DNA of 64,000 nucleotides from Odontesthes bonariensis (taxonomy: Eukaryota > Chordata > Actinopteri > Atheriniformes > Atherinopsidae): assembly GCF_027942865.1 (NCBI RefSeq), contig NC_134524.1, positions 23,365,536 to 23,429,535 of the forward strand, given 5' to 3'. Position 1 is the first letter of the stretch, and each line of letters opens with the position of its first letter. A program made the position numbers and the translations under genes. Below are positions 9,574 through 19,801 of this stretch, one piece after another. A model generated the notes under the pieces. That model did not search any database, was not told the DNA's origin, and saw only the letters and a program-made list of their open reading frames with translations.

Positions 9574-10915
9574 TCAATACTTGGTCGGGAATCCTTTTGC
9601 AGAAATGAGTGCTTCAATGCGGCGTGGCATGGAGGCAATCAGCCTGTGGCACTGCTGAGGTGATATGGAGGCCCAGGATGCTTCGATAGCGGCCTCAAGC
9701 TCATCCACAGTGTTGGGTCTGGTGTCTCTCAACTTCCTCTTCACAATATCCCACAGATTCTCTATGGGGTTCAGGTCAGGAGAGTTGGCAGGCCAACTCT
9801 AATGATGGCAGGTTGTTGAGTCTAAAAAGACTCAACAACCTGATAAGGAAGGCTGGTTCTGTTCTGGGGACGACTGTGGAACCTCTGGAGACAATAATGC
9901 AAAGAAGGATTTTGCATAAAATCAAGAGAATTATGGACAACCCTGAACATCCTCTCCATGAGACTGTTATCGGAAAACAGAGTCTCTTCAGTCAAAGGCT
10001 TCTTCAGTTTGGATGCAAAACGGACCGCCACAGGAAATCTTTCCTGCCCACAGCCATCAGCATCTATAATAACTCCTTGATATAATTGAGCTACATCAAC
10101 ATTTAATTTCCCTCTGGGATAAATAAAGTATTTTTGAATTTGAATTGAATTGAATTGAATTGAGCACTGTAATACCATGGTCAGTAAACCATTTACCAGT
10201 GGTTTTGGCACTGTGAGCAGGTGCCAGGTCGTGCTGAAAAAGGAAATCTTCATCTCCATAAAGCTTTTCAGCAGATGGAAGCATGAAGTGCTCCAAAATC
10301 TCCTGATAGCTAGCTGCATTGACCCTGCCCTTGATCAAACACAGTGGACCAACACCAGCAGCTGACATGGCACCCCAGACCATCACTGACTGTGGGCATT
10401 TCCTTCTCCCCAGTCTTCCTCCGTACTCTGGCACCTTGATTTCCGAATGACATGCAAAATTTGCTTTCATCCGGAAAAAGTACTTTGGACCACTGAGCAA
10501 CAGTCCAGTGCTGCTTCTCTGTAGCCCAGGTCAGGCGCTTCTGCCGCTGTTTCTGGTTCAAAAGTGGCTTGACCTGGGGAATGCGGCACCTGTTGCCCAT
10601 TTCCTGCACACGCCTGTGGACGGTGGCTCTGGATGTTTCTACTCCAGACTCAGTCCACTGCTTCCGCAGGTCCCCCAAGGTCTGGAATTGGCCCTTCTCC
10701 ACAATCCTCCTCAGGGTCCGGTCCCCTCTTCTGGTTGTGCAGCGTTTTCTGCCACACTTTTTCCTTCCCACAGACTTCCCACTGAGGTGCCTTGATACAG
10801 CACTCTGGGAACAACAGCCTATTCACTCAGAAATTTCTTTCTGTGTCTTATCCTCTTGCTTGAGGGTGTCAATGATGGCCTTCTGGACAGCAGTCAGGTC
10901 AGCAGTCTTACCCAT
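9574..10915 (-). pseudogene. Tc1 DD34E transposase, degenerate
   Basis: The frame starts at ATG 10915 (MGKTADLTAVQKAII) with the paired-like helix-turn-helix region, but reads TGA where the sense would be an Arg codon near residue 31, a CpG-type change. Downstream segments follow in order: GRKKCGRKRC basic region, SRATVHRRVQEMG, the first catalytic Asp in PDESKFCMSFGNQG, a frameshift near 10410-10430, PQSVMVWGAMSAAGVGPLC, the second Asp region HDLAPAHSAKTTGKW, then a LINE insertion (9799-10161). Beyond it comes ANSPDLNPIENLWDIVKRK with the third catalytic residue, ending at the TGA at 9574-9576. A cut-and-paste transposase that is clearly inactive here. Confidence 0.88.
9799..10161 (+). mobile_element. 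5'-truncated Rex1/L2-type LINE inserted in the Tc1 transposase
   Basis: The plus strand encodes the C-terminal end of a LINE polyprotein (SLKRLNNLIRKAGSVLG; IMDNPEHPLHETVIG; RKSFLPTAISIYNNSL) ending at 10085. A short 3' tail follows with TTTCCCTCTGGGATAAATAAAG and a (TTGAA)n repeat at about 10135-10161. It splits the Tc1 transposase between the second and third catalytic blocks. At its 5' end lies a perfect 15-bp foldback, CAGGTTGTTGAGTCT...AGACTCAACAACCTG (about 9807-9840). The second arm is element sequence and the first arm its inverted copy. Confidence 0.8.
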
Positions 10916-11376
10916 GATTGCGGTTTTGAGTAATGAACCAGGCTGGGAGTTTTTAAAAGCCTCAGGAATCTTTTGTAGGTGTTTAGAGTTAATTCTTTGA
11001 TTCAGATGATTAGGTTAATAGCTCGTTTAGAGTACCTTTTCATGATATGCTAATTTTTTGAGATAGGAATTTTGAGTTTTCATGAGCTGTATGCCAAAAT
11101 AATCAGTATTAAAACAATAAAAGATCTGAAATATTTCAGTCGGTGTGCAATGAATCTAAAATATATGAAAGTTCAATTTTTATCATTACATTATGGAAAA
11201 TAATTAATTTTATCACAATATGCTAATTTTTTGAGAAGGAGCTGTATATCATTTCAGTTTGATGTGAAGTCGAGCTTTACACTCGTCTGTATTTCATTGT
11301 TCTGCATTTCATTAAAGGTCAGATGTTAACTTTTCTCATGCTTTTCATGTTCTTGCTACACAGATATTATTATTAT

Positions 11377-11500
11377 TTTTTATTTTTTATTTTTTGGGGC
11401 TTTTTATGCCTTTAGTGATAGAACAGTTGGAGAGAGACAGGAATGCAAGGGGTAGAGAGAGAGGGGAGACATGCAGCAAAGGGCCGCTCGGTACATGGGG
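11377..11500. repeat. Teleost SINE-like repeat fragment
   Basis: TTTTTGGGGCTTTTTATGCC followed by GAGAGAGACAGGAATGCAAG and CATGCAGCAAAGGGCCGC is a motif order I associate with a common teleost short repeat read from its tail. The tRNA-like head is missing because the match ends near 11500. Confidence 0.4.
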
Positions 11501-11671
11501 CGGCTTATATTATAATATAATAAGTGAAGTTAGTGGAATAGGAGCTGGCTGGATGAAAATTATTGAGGGAAATGTTCCACTTTGATCTGATGGTGGTAGC
11601 ATTGGCTCAATGTCAGGCCTATTTGCTACGTTAATGACTTTTCCCTCAGCTTTAAGTTACTCATGTCACAT

Positions 11672-12399
11672 TAGCCGCTTTCGGACAGACCGTTCTAAGA
11701 AAGTAGTTATCAGAACTACCCTCCTCGAATTTCGTTCTGATAACTATCCTTCCCCAGCGGAACTGTTTCAGTCTGCATTCGCACATGAGTCGGGACCTGA
11801 TAGGGACTGATGCGCCGCGCGCAGCCGTCTGCTTCAGTGACGTGTTAGCCGTTAGCCGTTTAGCGCTACATTCAAACACAAAACAAAACGGTAAAAGTAA
11901 GGAGAGTAGAAAAAACACCACCAAGAAGCTAATATGGAGAGCGGGGAGGCCACTGTGTTTATGGTCTGCATGATAGTGATATTAATCATGGACAATCACA
12001 TCAGGCGTCTAATATCGAGGCTGGAAAAGCTCACAGAGAGAGTCAGGAGACAATACTTTTTCATTTCATGAAGGAAGAAAGGAGAGCAGAGCGCTGCAGA
12101 CAAATGAGACCAGTGTAAGTTTAACTTATTGAACACCCGCCGGTTGTGTCTGTGTCATATGAGGAGACATTTCAGCCTGATAGCATGACATGGGGCGTAG
12201 CTACCGACCACCACACACCTCCGTTAGATTCGTTCTATAGAACCATGAAAAGACCCGACCTCGGAGAAGGAGCTAAATAGTTATAGGAACTAAGGGAGAA
12301 ATCCCCGAGTTCCTGTATGTCCGAACACGGGAGAAAACGGCCCCGCGGATTAAAAGGTTATTAGAACTGCCAATGGTTCCTACAGTCCGAAAGCGGCTA
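11672..12399. mobile_element. Harbinger-like non-autonomous element
   Basis: Perfect 15-bp terminal inverted repeats, TAGCCGCTTTCGGAC at 11672 and GTCCGAAAGCGGCTA ending at 12399, enclose 728 bp. Inside, an ATG near 11934 starts a short peptide (MESGEATVFMVCMIVILIMD...) that resembles the N-terminal leader of fish Harbinger transposases and stops after about 45 codons. No nuclease domain is present. The class call is moderate because a clear 3-bp target duplication could not be fixed. Confidence 0.6.
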
Positions 12400-12409
12400 T
12401 AAATGTGAT

Positions 12410-14085
12410 ATTTGTGAATTCCCATGCAAGTCAGCAGCCCCTTTCAGGGTTAGAGTTATTTATTTTCCATTAATCTGACTTCATAAAGCAGGTACATCAT
12501 GCCTGAGTGAGCACAACACAAAAACCATGCAGTAATAATCTTACACAGTAAGACTGTAATATTTGTGCTTTCCAGCTATTACCTGGAAATAGATCTACTT
12601 TTCACACATCATCTGTTATTGGGGAAAATCCCACTTCTCTGGTAAAGTTTAAGGCTGAAGAGGGGTCTCTGATTGGTTACTGAACCTTTCAGGAGGAGAA
12701 ATGTGTTCAGGTCATGGAACAGCGGACCAGATCTTTACCCTCACATAGTTACTGTAGGGATCATTGGAGTTTAACCATCCAGGGTTAGGGTTGTGTTACA
12801 TGTGTTTTCTGGACTCTGGACCCCCAGGGAGTCTGTGGGGGGTGCCGCAGAAGTCACTTTTACTATCTACAGCTATCCATCCATCCATTCATCTATCCAT
12901 CCATCCATCCATCCATCATTCTATCATCCACCCATCCATCCATCCACCCATCCATCCATCCACCCATCCGTCCATCCATCCACTGATCCGTCCATCCGGC
13001 AGTGAAGACGGTGGGAAAGGTTTGTTTGTGTAATTGTGTTTTCTGCCAAACACAATTCACGAGTCTCACCGACCCGCTGCCCCTGAATGCCATCAGACAG
13101 GCTGAGGGGCACCATCAGAGGGGTGGAGCCAGGAAACCACGTGATGACACCATGATGTGTGTGTGTTCCAGGTGTTCTGAGCTAAAGCTGCTCAGTGTGT
13201 GTCAGCAGCTCCTGAAACATCACTGTCATGTCTCACTTTGGGCTGAAATGAACTTCAGCAGCAGCAGAGGAGGCTCTGACCATGGGCTGCTTCATGCTGA
13301 CTGCAAAGGCTCATGGGAACTTTCCCTTTGGATCCAAGTCATTAGATTATCAGTGTTGTCATCATTCCTTTAGCTTCAGTTTGGCCTTTAATTTAAAGCA
13401 CTTCTGTGGCCACCAACAGTTTCCTGAGGGAGGTTCCTGTGGATGAAGCTGTGCTGTTTGTGGCAGAAAAGTGACAAAAACAACCTTCAACCCTGAGAAA
13501 AACCAGCTGCAGTCTTTTGCTGTTTGGCCTCACAGCTCATAGAATGAAAGAAAAACATGATATCTGACACGACTTTCCTCTCAGGGAGGGAACGCTCCCT
13601 GTTCCATGCTGAGTAACATGGAAATAAATACACAACACAGAGAGTTAGAAGTACAATCACTTATTGGCAAAACAAGAGCAAAAAAGTGCAAAAATAATGA
13701 GTACATTTGAACATTTACAGAAACATTTATTCTTATTTTAACACTGATGCAGCAACAAGCCTAAAAAACCTGAAAAAGTCTTTAAAACAGCCTTCAGTTA
13801 TTTTATAAACCTCATCTTTAGCTTGAGGTGAACTGATGGTTGGATGAAGTCTGAGCTCATCAGTGTGTTCATCACATGATCCCAGCACAGCTCAGCGTGC
13901 ACAGCTCAGCTGGCTTACGCAGAGATTTTGTTTTTTATTAGTTTAACTTCATGAAGTTATTAAGTAATTTAATCCAGAAATGATCAAAAGAAACAACGAA
14001 AATAAAAAGGTTTCATCATCAAAGTGTTAGATCTGTTGGATTGAATAATTCAGTGTTTAACTACAATTTAAATAGAAATTCCAGT
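12410..14085. other. No gene recognised; CCAT microsatellite inside
   Basis: A (CCAT)n tract with interruptions lies at about 12875-12998 and creates spurious Ser/Ile/His-Pro and Met-Asp-Gly-Trp frames. The rest has no convincing coding signal. The 13.4-14.08 kb part lies 3' of the Fc-receptor-like remnant, beyond the L1 insertion, and could hold its 3' untranslated region, but I see no exon. Confidence 0.45.
12875..12998. repeat. (CCAT)n microsatellite
   Basis: About 30 tetranucleotide units with occasional CCAC, CATT and CCGT variants. Confidence 0.95.
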
Positions 14086-14086
14086 T

Positions 14087-14100
14087 AAAATGAACATTAT
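14087..14100. repeat. L1 target-site duplication, left copy
   Basis: AAAATGAACATTAT, identical to 19531-19544. It contains the ATG (14090) from which the ORF1 frame is read. Confidence 0.92.
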
Positions 14101-14851
14101 GACGGCCGAAGTAGGCTCAGAAGCAGTACTCGCTGCAATTGCAAATTTGAAATCTGACTTTTCCTCCAAGCTCGATGGCATTCTGTCAGCAATAGAGAAT
14201 GTGAAGAAAGATGTTAATGAGTGCACTGAACGGGTTGGTGAGGCGGAAATCCGGATATCTGCAGCAGAAGACAGCATTACTAGTCTGCAAGCCAGCGTTC
14301 AGGCTCTTGAAAAAAAGAACAAGGGTCTCGAGGAAAAAGTGCTGGATTTGGAGGCCAGATCGCGACGATCTAACCTGAGACTGCTTAATCTACCCGAGGA
14401 CGTGGAGGGAGAGGACGCGTGCGCCTTCTTGGAAAACTGGCTGCCGGACGCGCTGAACTTGGCGCCGTTACCCACGCCTCTGATAGTGGAGAGAGCGCAT
14501 CGGATCGGCCGGAAGAATACATCAAACACTGCTGCGCCAAGGACTTTAATCATGAAGTTCTTAAACTACAAGGATAAAACGACCGTGATAAAAGCTGCCC
14601 GGGCAAAGAAACAGATTCTGTTCAAGAACCACCACGTGAGACTTTACGAGGACCTCGCAGCCGGCGTACACAAAAAACAGAAAGAGTTTGATGCCGTGAG
14701 ACAGCGGCTTCGAGCCATGGGGATCCGATACGGCATGATCCCTACCGCCCGGCTGCTGGTGACACACAACGGACAGTCTCACATCTTTAACCAGCCGGCT
14801 GAAGCAGAGAACTTTGTTAGCAATCTGAGAGAAGAAAGTAGACCTGGGTAA
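14090..14851 (+). CDS. L1 ORF1 RNA-binding protein
   Basis: A 253-residue protein of the L1 ORF1 (Transposase_22-like) type, which in the family trimerises, coats L1 RNA and acts as a chaperone in the cytoplasmic particle. Residues about 15-95 form a long heptad coiled coil (repeated IANLKSD, ISAAEDSITSLQASVQALEK). Residues about 97-180 form an RRM-like region with LRLLNLPEDVEGED and ERAHRIGRK. The C-terminal domain has VRLYEDLAAGVHKKQKEFD and RLRAMGIRYGMIPTARL. The first ATG is in the flanking target duplication. A second in-frame ATG at 14099 spans the junction, its A and T lying in the duplication and its G in the element. The frame is intact. Confidence 0.9.
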   Translation: MNIMTAEVGSEAVLAAIANLKSDFSSKLDGILSAIENVKKDVNECTERVGEAEIRISAAEDSITSLQASVQALEKKNKGLEEKVLDLEARSRRSNLRLLNLPEDVEGEDACAFLENWLPDALNLAPLPTPLIVERAHRIGRKNTSNTAAPRTLIMKFLNYKDKTTVIKAARAKKQILFKNHHVRLYEDLAAGVHKKQKEFDAVRQRLRAMGIRYGMIPTARLLVTHNGQSHIFNQPAEAENFVSNLREESRPG

Positions 14852-17800
14852 GATAACGTAGTCACCCTCTCATTGCAGTGTATGAATATGGGTGGATTAT
14901 TACTGAGCCTTAAGTTAATTAAAAAAAAAAAAAAAAAAAACAGTCGCAAAATGAAAGATAAATATTTTGTTTACTATGTCTGACATGATGGCCCAGAGGC
15001 TCACAACTAATGATAAGATTGGAGCCTAATTTTCTGAAAATATATAATACCGAGTTTCCTATGTAAATAGGGGCAGGAGGAACCGTGTTTAAGCACAGTC
15101 GGTTGATCCTCACTTTTGTGTGGAACAACCTTTAGCTGTTAGATAGGCACCATGTATATAGGGGGGAGGGAGGTGGGTAACCATGCTCAAGTTTAAGTTA
15201 AAGGGGATATGTTGCTCATTGTTCATTATTATGGATGCAGTTTTTAACATCCAGGTGTTTTTTGTTTCTCTATCTTTAAGTTATCTGAATGTATTGAGAA
15301 GCTCATGCAATGTTATACATTATGTCTGGTGGGTTAAGAATTAAAATATCATCTTGGAACTGCAGGGGACTACAAAAACTGAAAAAGGTAAAACAGGTAA
15401 TGACTATGGTGAAATCTATACATTCTGATATCTTGCTACTTCAGGAAACCCACCTGTTGTCTAGTCAAGAGGCAAAGATTAGAAGGAGGTGGCAGGGCAA
15501 TATATATTCAGCACCCTATACTTCCCAGGCAAGAGGGGTTATGATTTTGATTCATAAATCCATACCATTTCATGTGACAAGGGTCATTAAAGACAAGACT
15601 GGGAGGTACATTATTCTACAGGGTACACTTATTACGGAAAAAATAAACCTGATTAATATATACGCTCCTAACATTGATGACCCCAAATTTTTTCATGATC
15701 TCTTTCTTACAATTTCATCTCTGACTGGTAGCTGTATTATGGCAGGGGATTTTAACTGTACATTGAACCCAGAATTGGATAGAAGTTCAGGTATTGATAA
15801 CTCTCATACCCAAAGTAGACAAACTATTCAGCATTTTATGGAGGAACTTAATCTGACAGACGTTTGGAGGGATATGAATCCCAAGGGCCTAAAATACTCC
15901 TGTTACTCAAACACATATAAATCATATTCACGTATTGATTACTTTTTAGTTTCTGGCAATTTGAGACATAAAATAAAGGACTGTCACTATGATAGCATAT
16001 TAATATCTGACCATGCACCAAATTCATTAATATATGAAGATTTAAAACTAAGAAGAGACCCCCCTAGATGGAGATTTAAACAAAAATGGCTTCTGGACTC
16101 AGAATTTATATCTTTCATAGATAACCAAATCAATATCTTCTTCGAAACCAATAAAGATGAAACACCACCCTCTTCAAGGTGGGAAGCCTTTAAGGCCTAC
16201 ATAAGAGGTCAGATAATTAGCTTTACAAGTTATAAGGCAAAACAAACCTATCAGAAAACAAAAAAGTTGGAAACAGAGATCGGACTGCTTGAGGGGGAAT
16301 ACTATCAAACGTTATGTCCAAACACTCATCGAAAACTTCTGCTACTAAGAACACAGTATAATGAACTATCTGCCTCTAAAGCAGCCTCATGTCTTTTGCG
16401 TCTTAAGCAGGCATTTTACGACCAGGGGGAAAAACCCGGGAAACTATTAGCCTGGCGCCTCAAACAGTTACAAAATGAGAAAAACATTACCTCACTTGAA
16501 AATAGTGATGGACAGATTATTGTTGACCCAGTAGAAATCAGTGAAGCTTTTAAGGACTTTTTTGAAAAATTATACAGCTCAGAAATAACACATGTGGGAC
16601 TAGAACAAAATCTTTTCCTAGATACCCTCCAAATACCTAACATTGCGGGATTTATAGGTGCAGATCTTGGGGCAGATATAACTAAGGAGGAAATATCTAT
16701 AGCGATAGATCATTTGAAAACAGGCAAAACCCCAGGCCCAGATGGGCTGCCGACAGAAATTTATAAAAAATTTAAAGATAAATTGCTGTCCCCTCTTTTC
16801 AACATGTTCTCAGACTCATTTGAAAAAGGAATCCTCCCTGTTTCACTGAGAGGAGCTCTGATAACTCTACTGCCCAAACCTGGTAAAACTTGCAACAAAT
16901 GTGAAAACCTAAGACCAATAAGTCTTCTTAATGTGGATGTAAAAATACTTTGTAAAATTTTGGCTAGAAGGCTGGAGCGAATTTTACCAAGCATAATTGA
17001 TTGTGACCAGAATGGGTTTATTGTAGGTAGACAGGGATTTCATAATGTGAGACGAGTGTTGGATATTCTTCATAATCGGGAAGAAAAACCAGACTCTGCT
17101 TTGCTATCACTGGATGCCGAAAAGGCCTTTGATAGAGTTGAGTGGCCCTATTTATTTGAAATGCTAAAAAGATTTGGCTGTGGGGATAATTTTTGTCGGT
17201 GGGTTAAACTTCTATATAATGAACCATATGCTGAATTAATAACAAATGGAATTATATCTAAATCATTCAAAATCAAACGGGGATGTAGGCAGGGGTGTCC
17301 TTTGTCCCCCTTATTATTTATTCTAGCAATTGAACCGTTTGCCATTGCAGTGCGGTCTCATGAAAACATAACTGGTATGTCAATAGGCCAACAGGAACAC
17401 AGAATTGCTTTGTTTGCTGATGACGTCATTCTCTTCTTGGAAAAATTAAAAAATTCTATTCCGGCCCTGTTAGATCTAATAAACATATTTGGAAGGATAT
17501 CAGTATATAAAGTAAACAAAGACAAATCTTCATTAATGTTACTTAACTCGGAAGAAAGAAATAATGCCGAAAACTCCTTCCAATTCAAAAAGGTTGACTG
17601 TTTCACATATTTGGGAATTAGGATAGTACCATGTATAAGAGATATTGTTCAAGTTAACTACAACCCCATGATAGATTCAATTACTTCCTCTATGGATAGA
17701 TGGAACTCCTTGCCTTTATCACTTATAGCAAGAATTAATGTTCTTAAATTAAATATAATGCCCAAACTTCTGTATTTGTTTCAGAACATCCCATTGCCAC

Positions 17801-19530
17801 CTCCTGTTAATTTATTCCCACTCCTGAAGAAAATTTTTGTACGATTTTTGTGGAATAACAGACGACCGAGACTACGTTTATCACTCTTGTACCTACCGTA
17901 TGATCGAGGAGGCCTTAAGTGCCCCAACCCACTTTGGTATTATTGGGCAGCTCAACTGAGAACTATGATGTATTATTTTACAGATAAGCCCCTCCCACCT
18001 TGGATGAATATTGAAAACTGCTCCGTGCCTCTCCCTCTCCCTCAATACATATACTCAGCAAAAGTCAAAATGTTGAAAAAAAAGATAAAAAATCCTATAA
18101 TCAGAAATATGATTAAAATTTGGTATCAGGTTAAGAAATATTTAGGTGAACCCTCCTCTCTGTCACGCTTCAGCCCAATAAGGGGTAACCAGTTTTTCCC
18201 TCCAGGCAGAGCAGACCCTGGTTTTAAAAAGTGGGCTGAAAAAGGTTTAAAGTCAATAGGAGATCTCATGGGACCAGATGGTGGGATTTTGATGTCATTT
18301 GAAGAGTTGATTACTAAATATGATATTCCACGCAAACATCAATTTAAATATCTGCAGGTGAGAAACTTTATTAGATCATCTCAAAACCAGTGTTTGTCGA
18401 TCCCCCCGCTGTCCACTTTGGAAACGGAAATGAAAAAAGATTGCTCTGGAAAGGGAATTATATCAAAGCTATATAACATATTAGCAGAAGGATCCTCTGA
18501 GTCTTCTTTGAAGAAACTTGATGCCTGGAGGGAAGATTTACAGGAGGACTTGACCTCCGAGGACTGGGAAAAAGTATGTGCTGAAGCACAAACACAAACT
18601 ACCAATACTCGTCTTAAAGTACTCCAATACAATTGGCTAATGAGGACGTATGTAACACCAGAAAAACTTAGTAAATATAACGATACCATCCCAGACCTGT
18701 GTGTCAGGTGTGGAGAGGAGAAGGGGACGTTCTTCCATTGTGTCTGGGAATGCAGTAAAGTCCAACAGTTCTGGCGGGAGATTAAACAAGCTTTAGAAAC
18801 TATACTAGGTATAAAATTAGTTCTTGACCCAAAACTATTTATTCTAGGTTTATATCCTGATAGACACCACATGTCTAGAAAAATAATCACTGCCCTGGAC
18901 TTGTGTTTACTGCTGGCAAAAAGAGTTATAGCAATCTCATGGAGGAGTACCAGTAAACCAAAAATCATCAACTGGGTTAAGGAAATATCCACAACTTTAC
19001 CTATGGAGAAGATAACTTATATTATAAAAGGGAAAATATCCTTATTTCAAAACATTTGGGGTCCTTTTATAGAATATATGGAGAGTGTAGATTTAAGTAA
19101 TGTGGGTAATGAAGACGAAGAGGCGTAGTTATTGGTAGTCCTTTCTGTGATTTAATTTATTTTGATATTTTTTATTCTGTATGGATTGTACATCTGAATC
19201 TGTATTTTTGAACCATATAGGTACAATAGCGAAATAATATGGGCTTATTCTTGACAAGATAGAGAAACGTTTACTGTTCTGATTGTTGTTGTTTCTTTTC
19301 TTTTCGTTTTTCTTTTTGTTTGTTTTTTTTTTTGTTTTGTTTTATACTTGTACTAAGTGTTGCTCTATATTATTTCAAAAATATCTGACTTGCAAGGAAG
19401 GACAATTTGAATGTTGGATAATAACTTTGCCCATGATGTCTCCTTGAACATAAGAGCACTCTTATTTCTCTATATATGTGTGTTTTGGAAACATGTTAAA
19501 CTCAATAAAGATAATGTTGGGGGAAAAAAA
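14101..19530 (+). mobile_element. L1-clade LINE with two open frames and perfect TSDs
   Basis: The 5430-bp insertion is flanked by a perfect 14-bp duplication, AAAATGAACATTAT, at 14087-14100 and 19531-19544. The 5' junction reads TT|AAAA, the classical L1 endonuclease target. The 3' end has AATAAAG at 19504 followed by a short A-tract that merges with the duplication. It contains ORF1 (14090-14851) and ORF2 (15310-19128), both uninterrupted. A 458-bp spacer between them contains an A20 run (about 14922-14941). The copy has no 5' untranslated region, so it is probably truncated at or just upstream of ORF1. It lies antisense to the Fc-receptor-like remnant. Confidence 0.92.
15310..19128 (+). 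CDS. L1 ORF2 endonuclease/reverse transcriptase
   Basis: A 1272-residue open frame starting at ATG 15310 (MLYIMSGG; the second ATG at 15322 is equally possible). The N-terminal 240 residues are an APE-like endonuclease with SSWNCRGLQ, LLLQETH, INLINIYAPN, AGDFNCTLN, RIDYFLVSG and SDHAP. The reverse transcriptase spans about residues 470-780 with [50 protein letters not shown], the catalytic FADD near residue 703, and YLGIRI. The C-terminal part has a CVRCGEEKGTFFHCVWEC cysteine/histidine motif near residue 1135. All catalytic motifs are present with no stop or frameshift, so this is a candidate active or very recently active L1. Clade placement (L1 versus Tx1-like) is not resolved by eye. Confidence 0.95.
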   Translation: MLYIMSGGLRIKISSWNCRGLQKLKKVKQVMTMVKSIHSDILLLQETHLLSSQEAKIRRRWQGNIYSAPYTSQARGVMILIHKSIPFHVTRVIKDKTGRYIILQGTLITEKINLINIYAPNIDDPKFFHDLFLTISSLTGSCIMAGDFNCTLNPELDRSSGIDNSHTQSRQTIQHFMEELNLTDVWRDMNPKGLKYSCYSNTYKSYSRIDYFLVSGNLRHKIKDCHYDSILISDHAPNSLIYEDLKLRRDPPRWRFKQKWLLDSEFISFIDNQINIFFETNKDETPPSSRWEAFKAYIRGQIISFTSYKAKQTYQKTKKLETEIGLLEGEYYQTLCPNTHRKLLLLRTQYNELSASKAASCLLRLKQAFYDQGEKPGKLLAWRLKQLQNEKNITSLENSDGQIIVDPVEISEAFKDFFEKLYSSEITHVGLEQNLFLDTLQIPNIAGFIGADLGADITKEEISIAIDHLKTGKTPGPDGLPTEIYKKFKDKLLSPLFNMFSDSFEKGILPVSLRGALITLLPKPGKTCNKCENLRPISLLNVDVKILCKILARRLERILPSIIDCDQNGFIVGRQGFHNVRRVLDILHNREEKPDSALLSLDAEKAFDRVEWPYLFEMLKRFGCGDNFCRWVKLLYNEPYAELITNGIISKSFKIKRGCRQGCPLSPLLFILAIEPFAIAVRSHENITGMSIGQQEHRIALFADDVILFLEKLKNSIPALLDLINIFGRISVYKVNKDKSSLMLLNSEERNNAENSFQFKKVDCFTYLGIRIVPCIRDIVQVNYNPMIDSITSSMDRWNSLPLSLIARINVLKLNIMPKLLYLFQNIPLPPPVNLFPLLKKIFVRFLWNNRRPRLRLSLLYLPYDRGGLKCPNPLWYYWAAQLRTMMYYFTDKPLPPWMNIENCSVPLPLPQYIYSAKVKMLKKKIKNPIIRNMIKIWYQVKKYLGEPSSLSRFSPIRGNQFFPPGRADPGFKKWAEKGLKSIGDLMGPDGGILMSFEELITKYDIPRKHQFKYLQVRNFIRSSQNQCLSIPPLSTLETEMKKDCSGKGIISKLYNILAEGSSESSLKKLDAWREDLQEDLTSEDWEKVCAEAQTQTTNTRLKVLQYNWLMRTYVTPEKLSKYNDTIPDLCVRCGEEKGTFFHCVWECSKVQQFWREIKQALETILGIKLVLDPKLFILGLYPDRHHMSRKIITALDLCLLLAKRVIAISWRSTSKPKIINWVKEISTTLPMEKITYIIKGKISLFQNIWGPFIEYMESVDLSNVGNEDEEA

Positions 19531-19801
19531 AAAATGAACATTATATTCTTTGATATAAATCTAATTACAGTGAAAATATTCTTTCATTTCTGAATAACAG
19601 TTTTACATGTTTGCAGACTTCTTCTTCCACATTTCAGATAAAATTCACTTTACTGAAAATGTTTCAACTTCCTGATGTTTTCTGATCATTCCAAACTGCA
19701 TTCAGCCTCTAAAATATAACTAAAGTGTTCTAATTTTGTATAAAAGTCTTAAAAAGTGATCTCCAGCCTTCAGAATATCTCCGTTCACACACACATTTTA
19801 C

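Larger units (their letters stand above)
9293..11244 (-). mobile_element. Tc1-family transposon with IR/DR ends
   Basis: Bounded by TA on both sides (9291-9292, 11245-11246). Ends are long imperfect inverted repeats of about 200 bp: left starts CAGGTCCTTCT, right ends AGAAGGAGCTG. Each end carries two direct copies of a motif close to AAAAAATTAGCATAT (left about 9304-9322 and 9480-9497; right about 11046-11066 and 11219-11236), the IR/DR layout of Sleeping Beauty-like Tc1 elements. The paralogous arm at about 40805-40835 has GAAGCAATATATCATTTCAG, exactly the site with one TA and no element. Confidence 0.92.
7151..11370 (+). repeat. Arm A, zinc-finger segment of inverted duplication (partner 40690-43808)
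   Basis: From TTAATAAATG at 7151 to about 11370 the sequence is the reverse complement of 43808-40690, once two insertions (8767-9219 and 9293-11244) are removed. Matching landmarks include ATGTTCCATTTG, the CACCACCAGG tract, the zinc-finger exon with its upstream intron, and the 3' flank up to TTCTTGCTACACAGATAT. Arm A lacks 136 bp present in the partner (43562-43697); the deletion ends share CATG. The two arms differ by many substitutions and private insertions, so the duplication is not recent. Confidence 0.85.

Noticed and set aside
12764..13033. Ser/His/Pro-rich and Met-Asp-Gly-Trp-rich frames
   Set aside because: Created by the (CCAT)n microsatellite.
18381..18992. 203-codon minus-strand frame within L1 ORF2
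   Set aside because: Antisense shadow; no domain.
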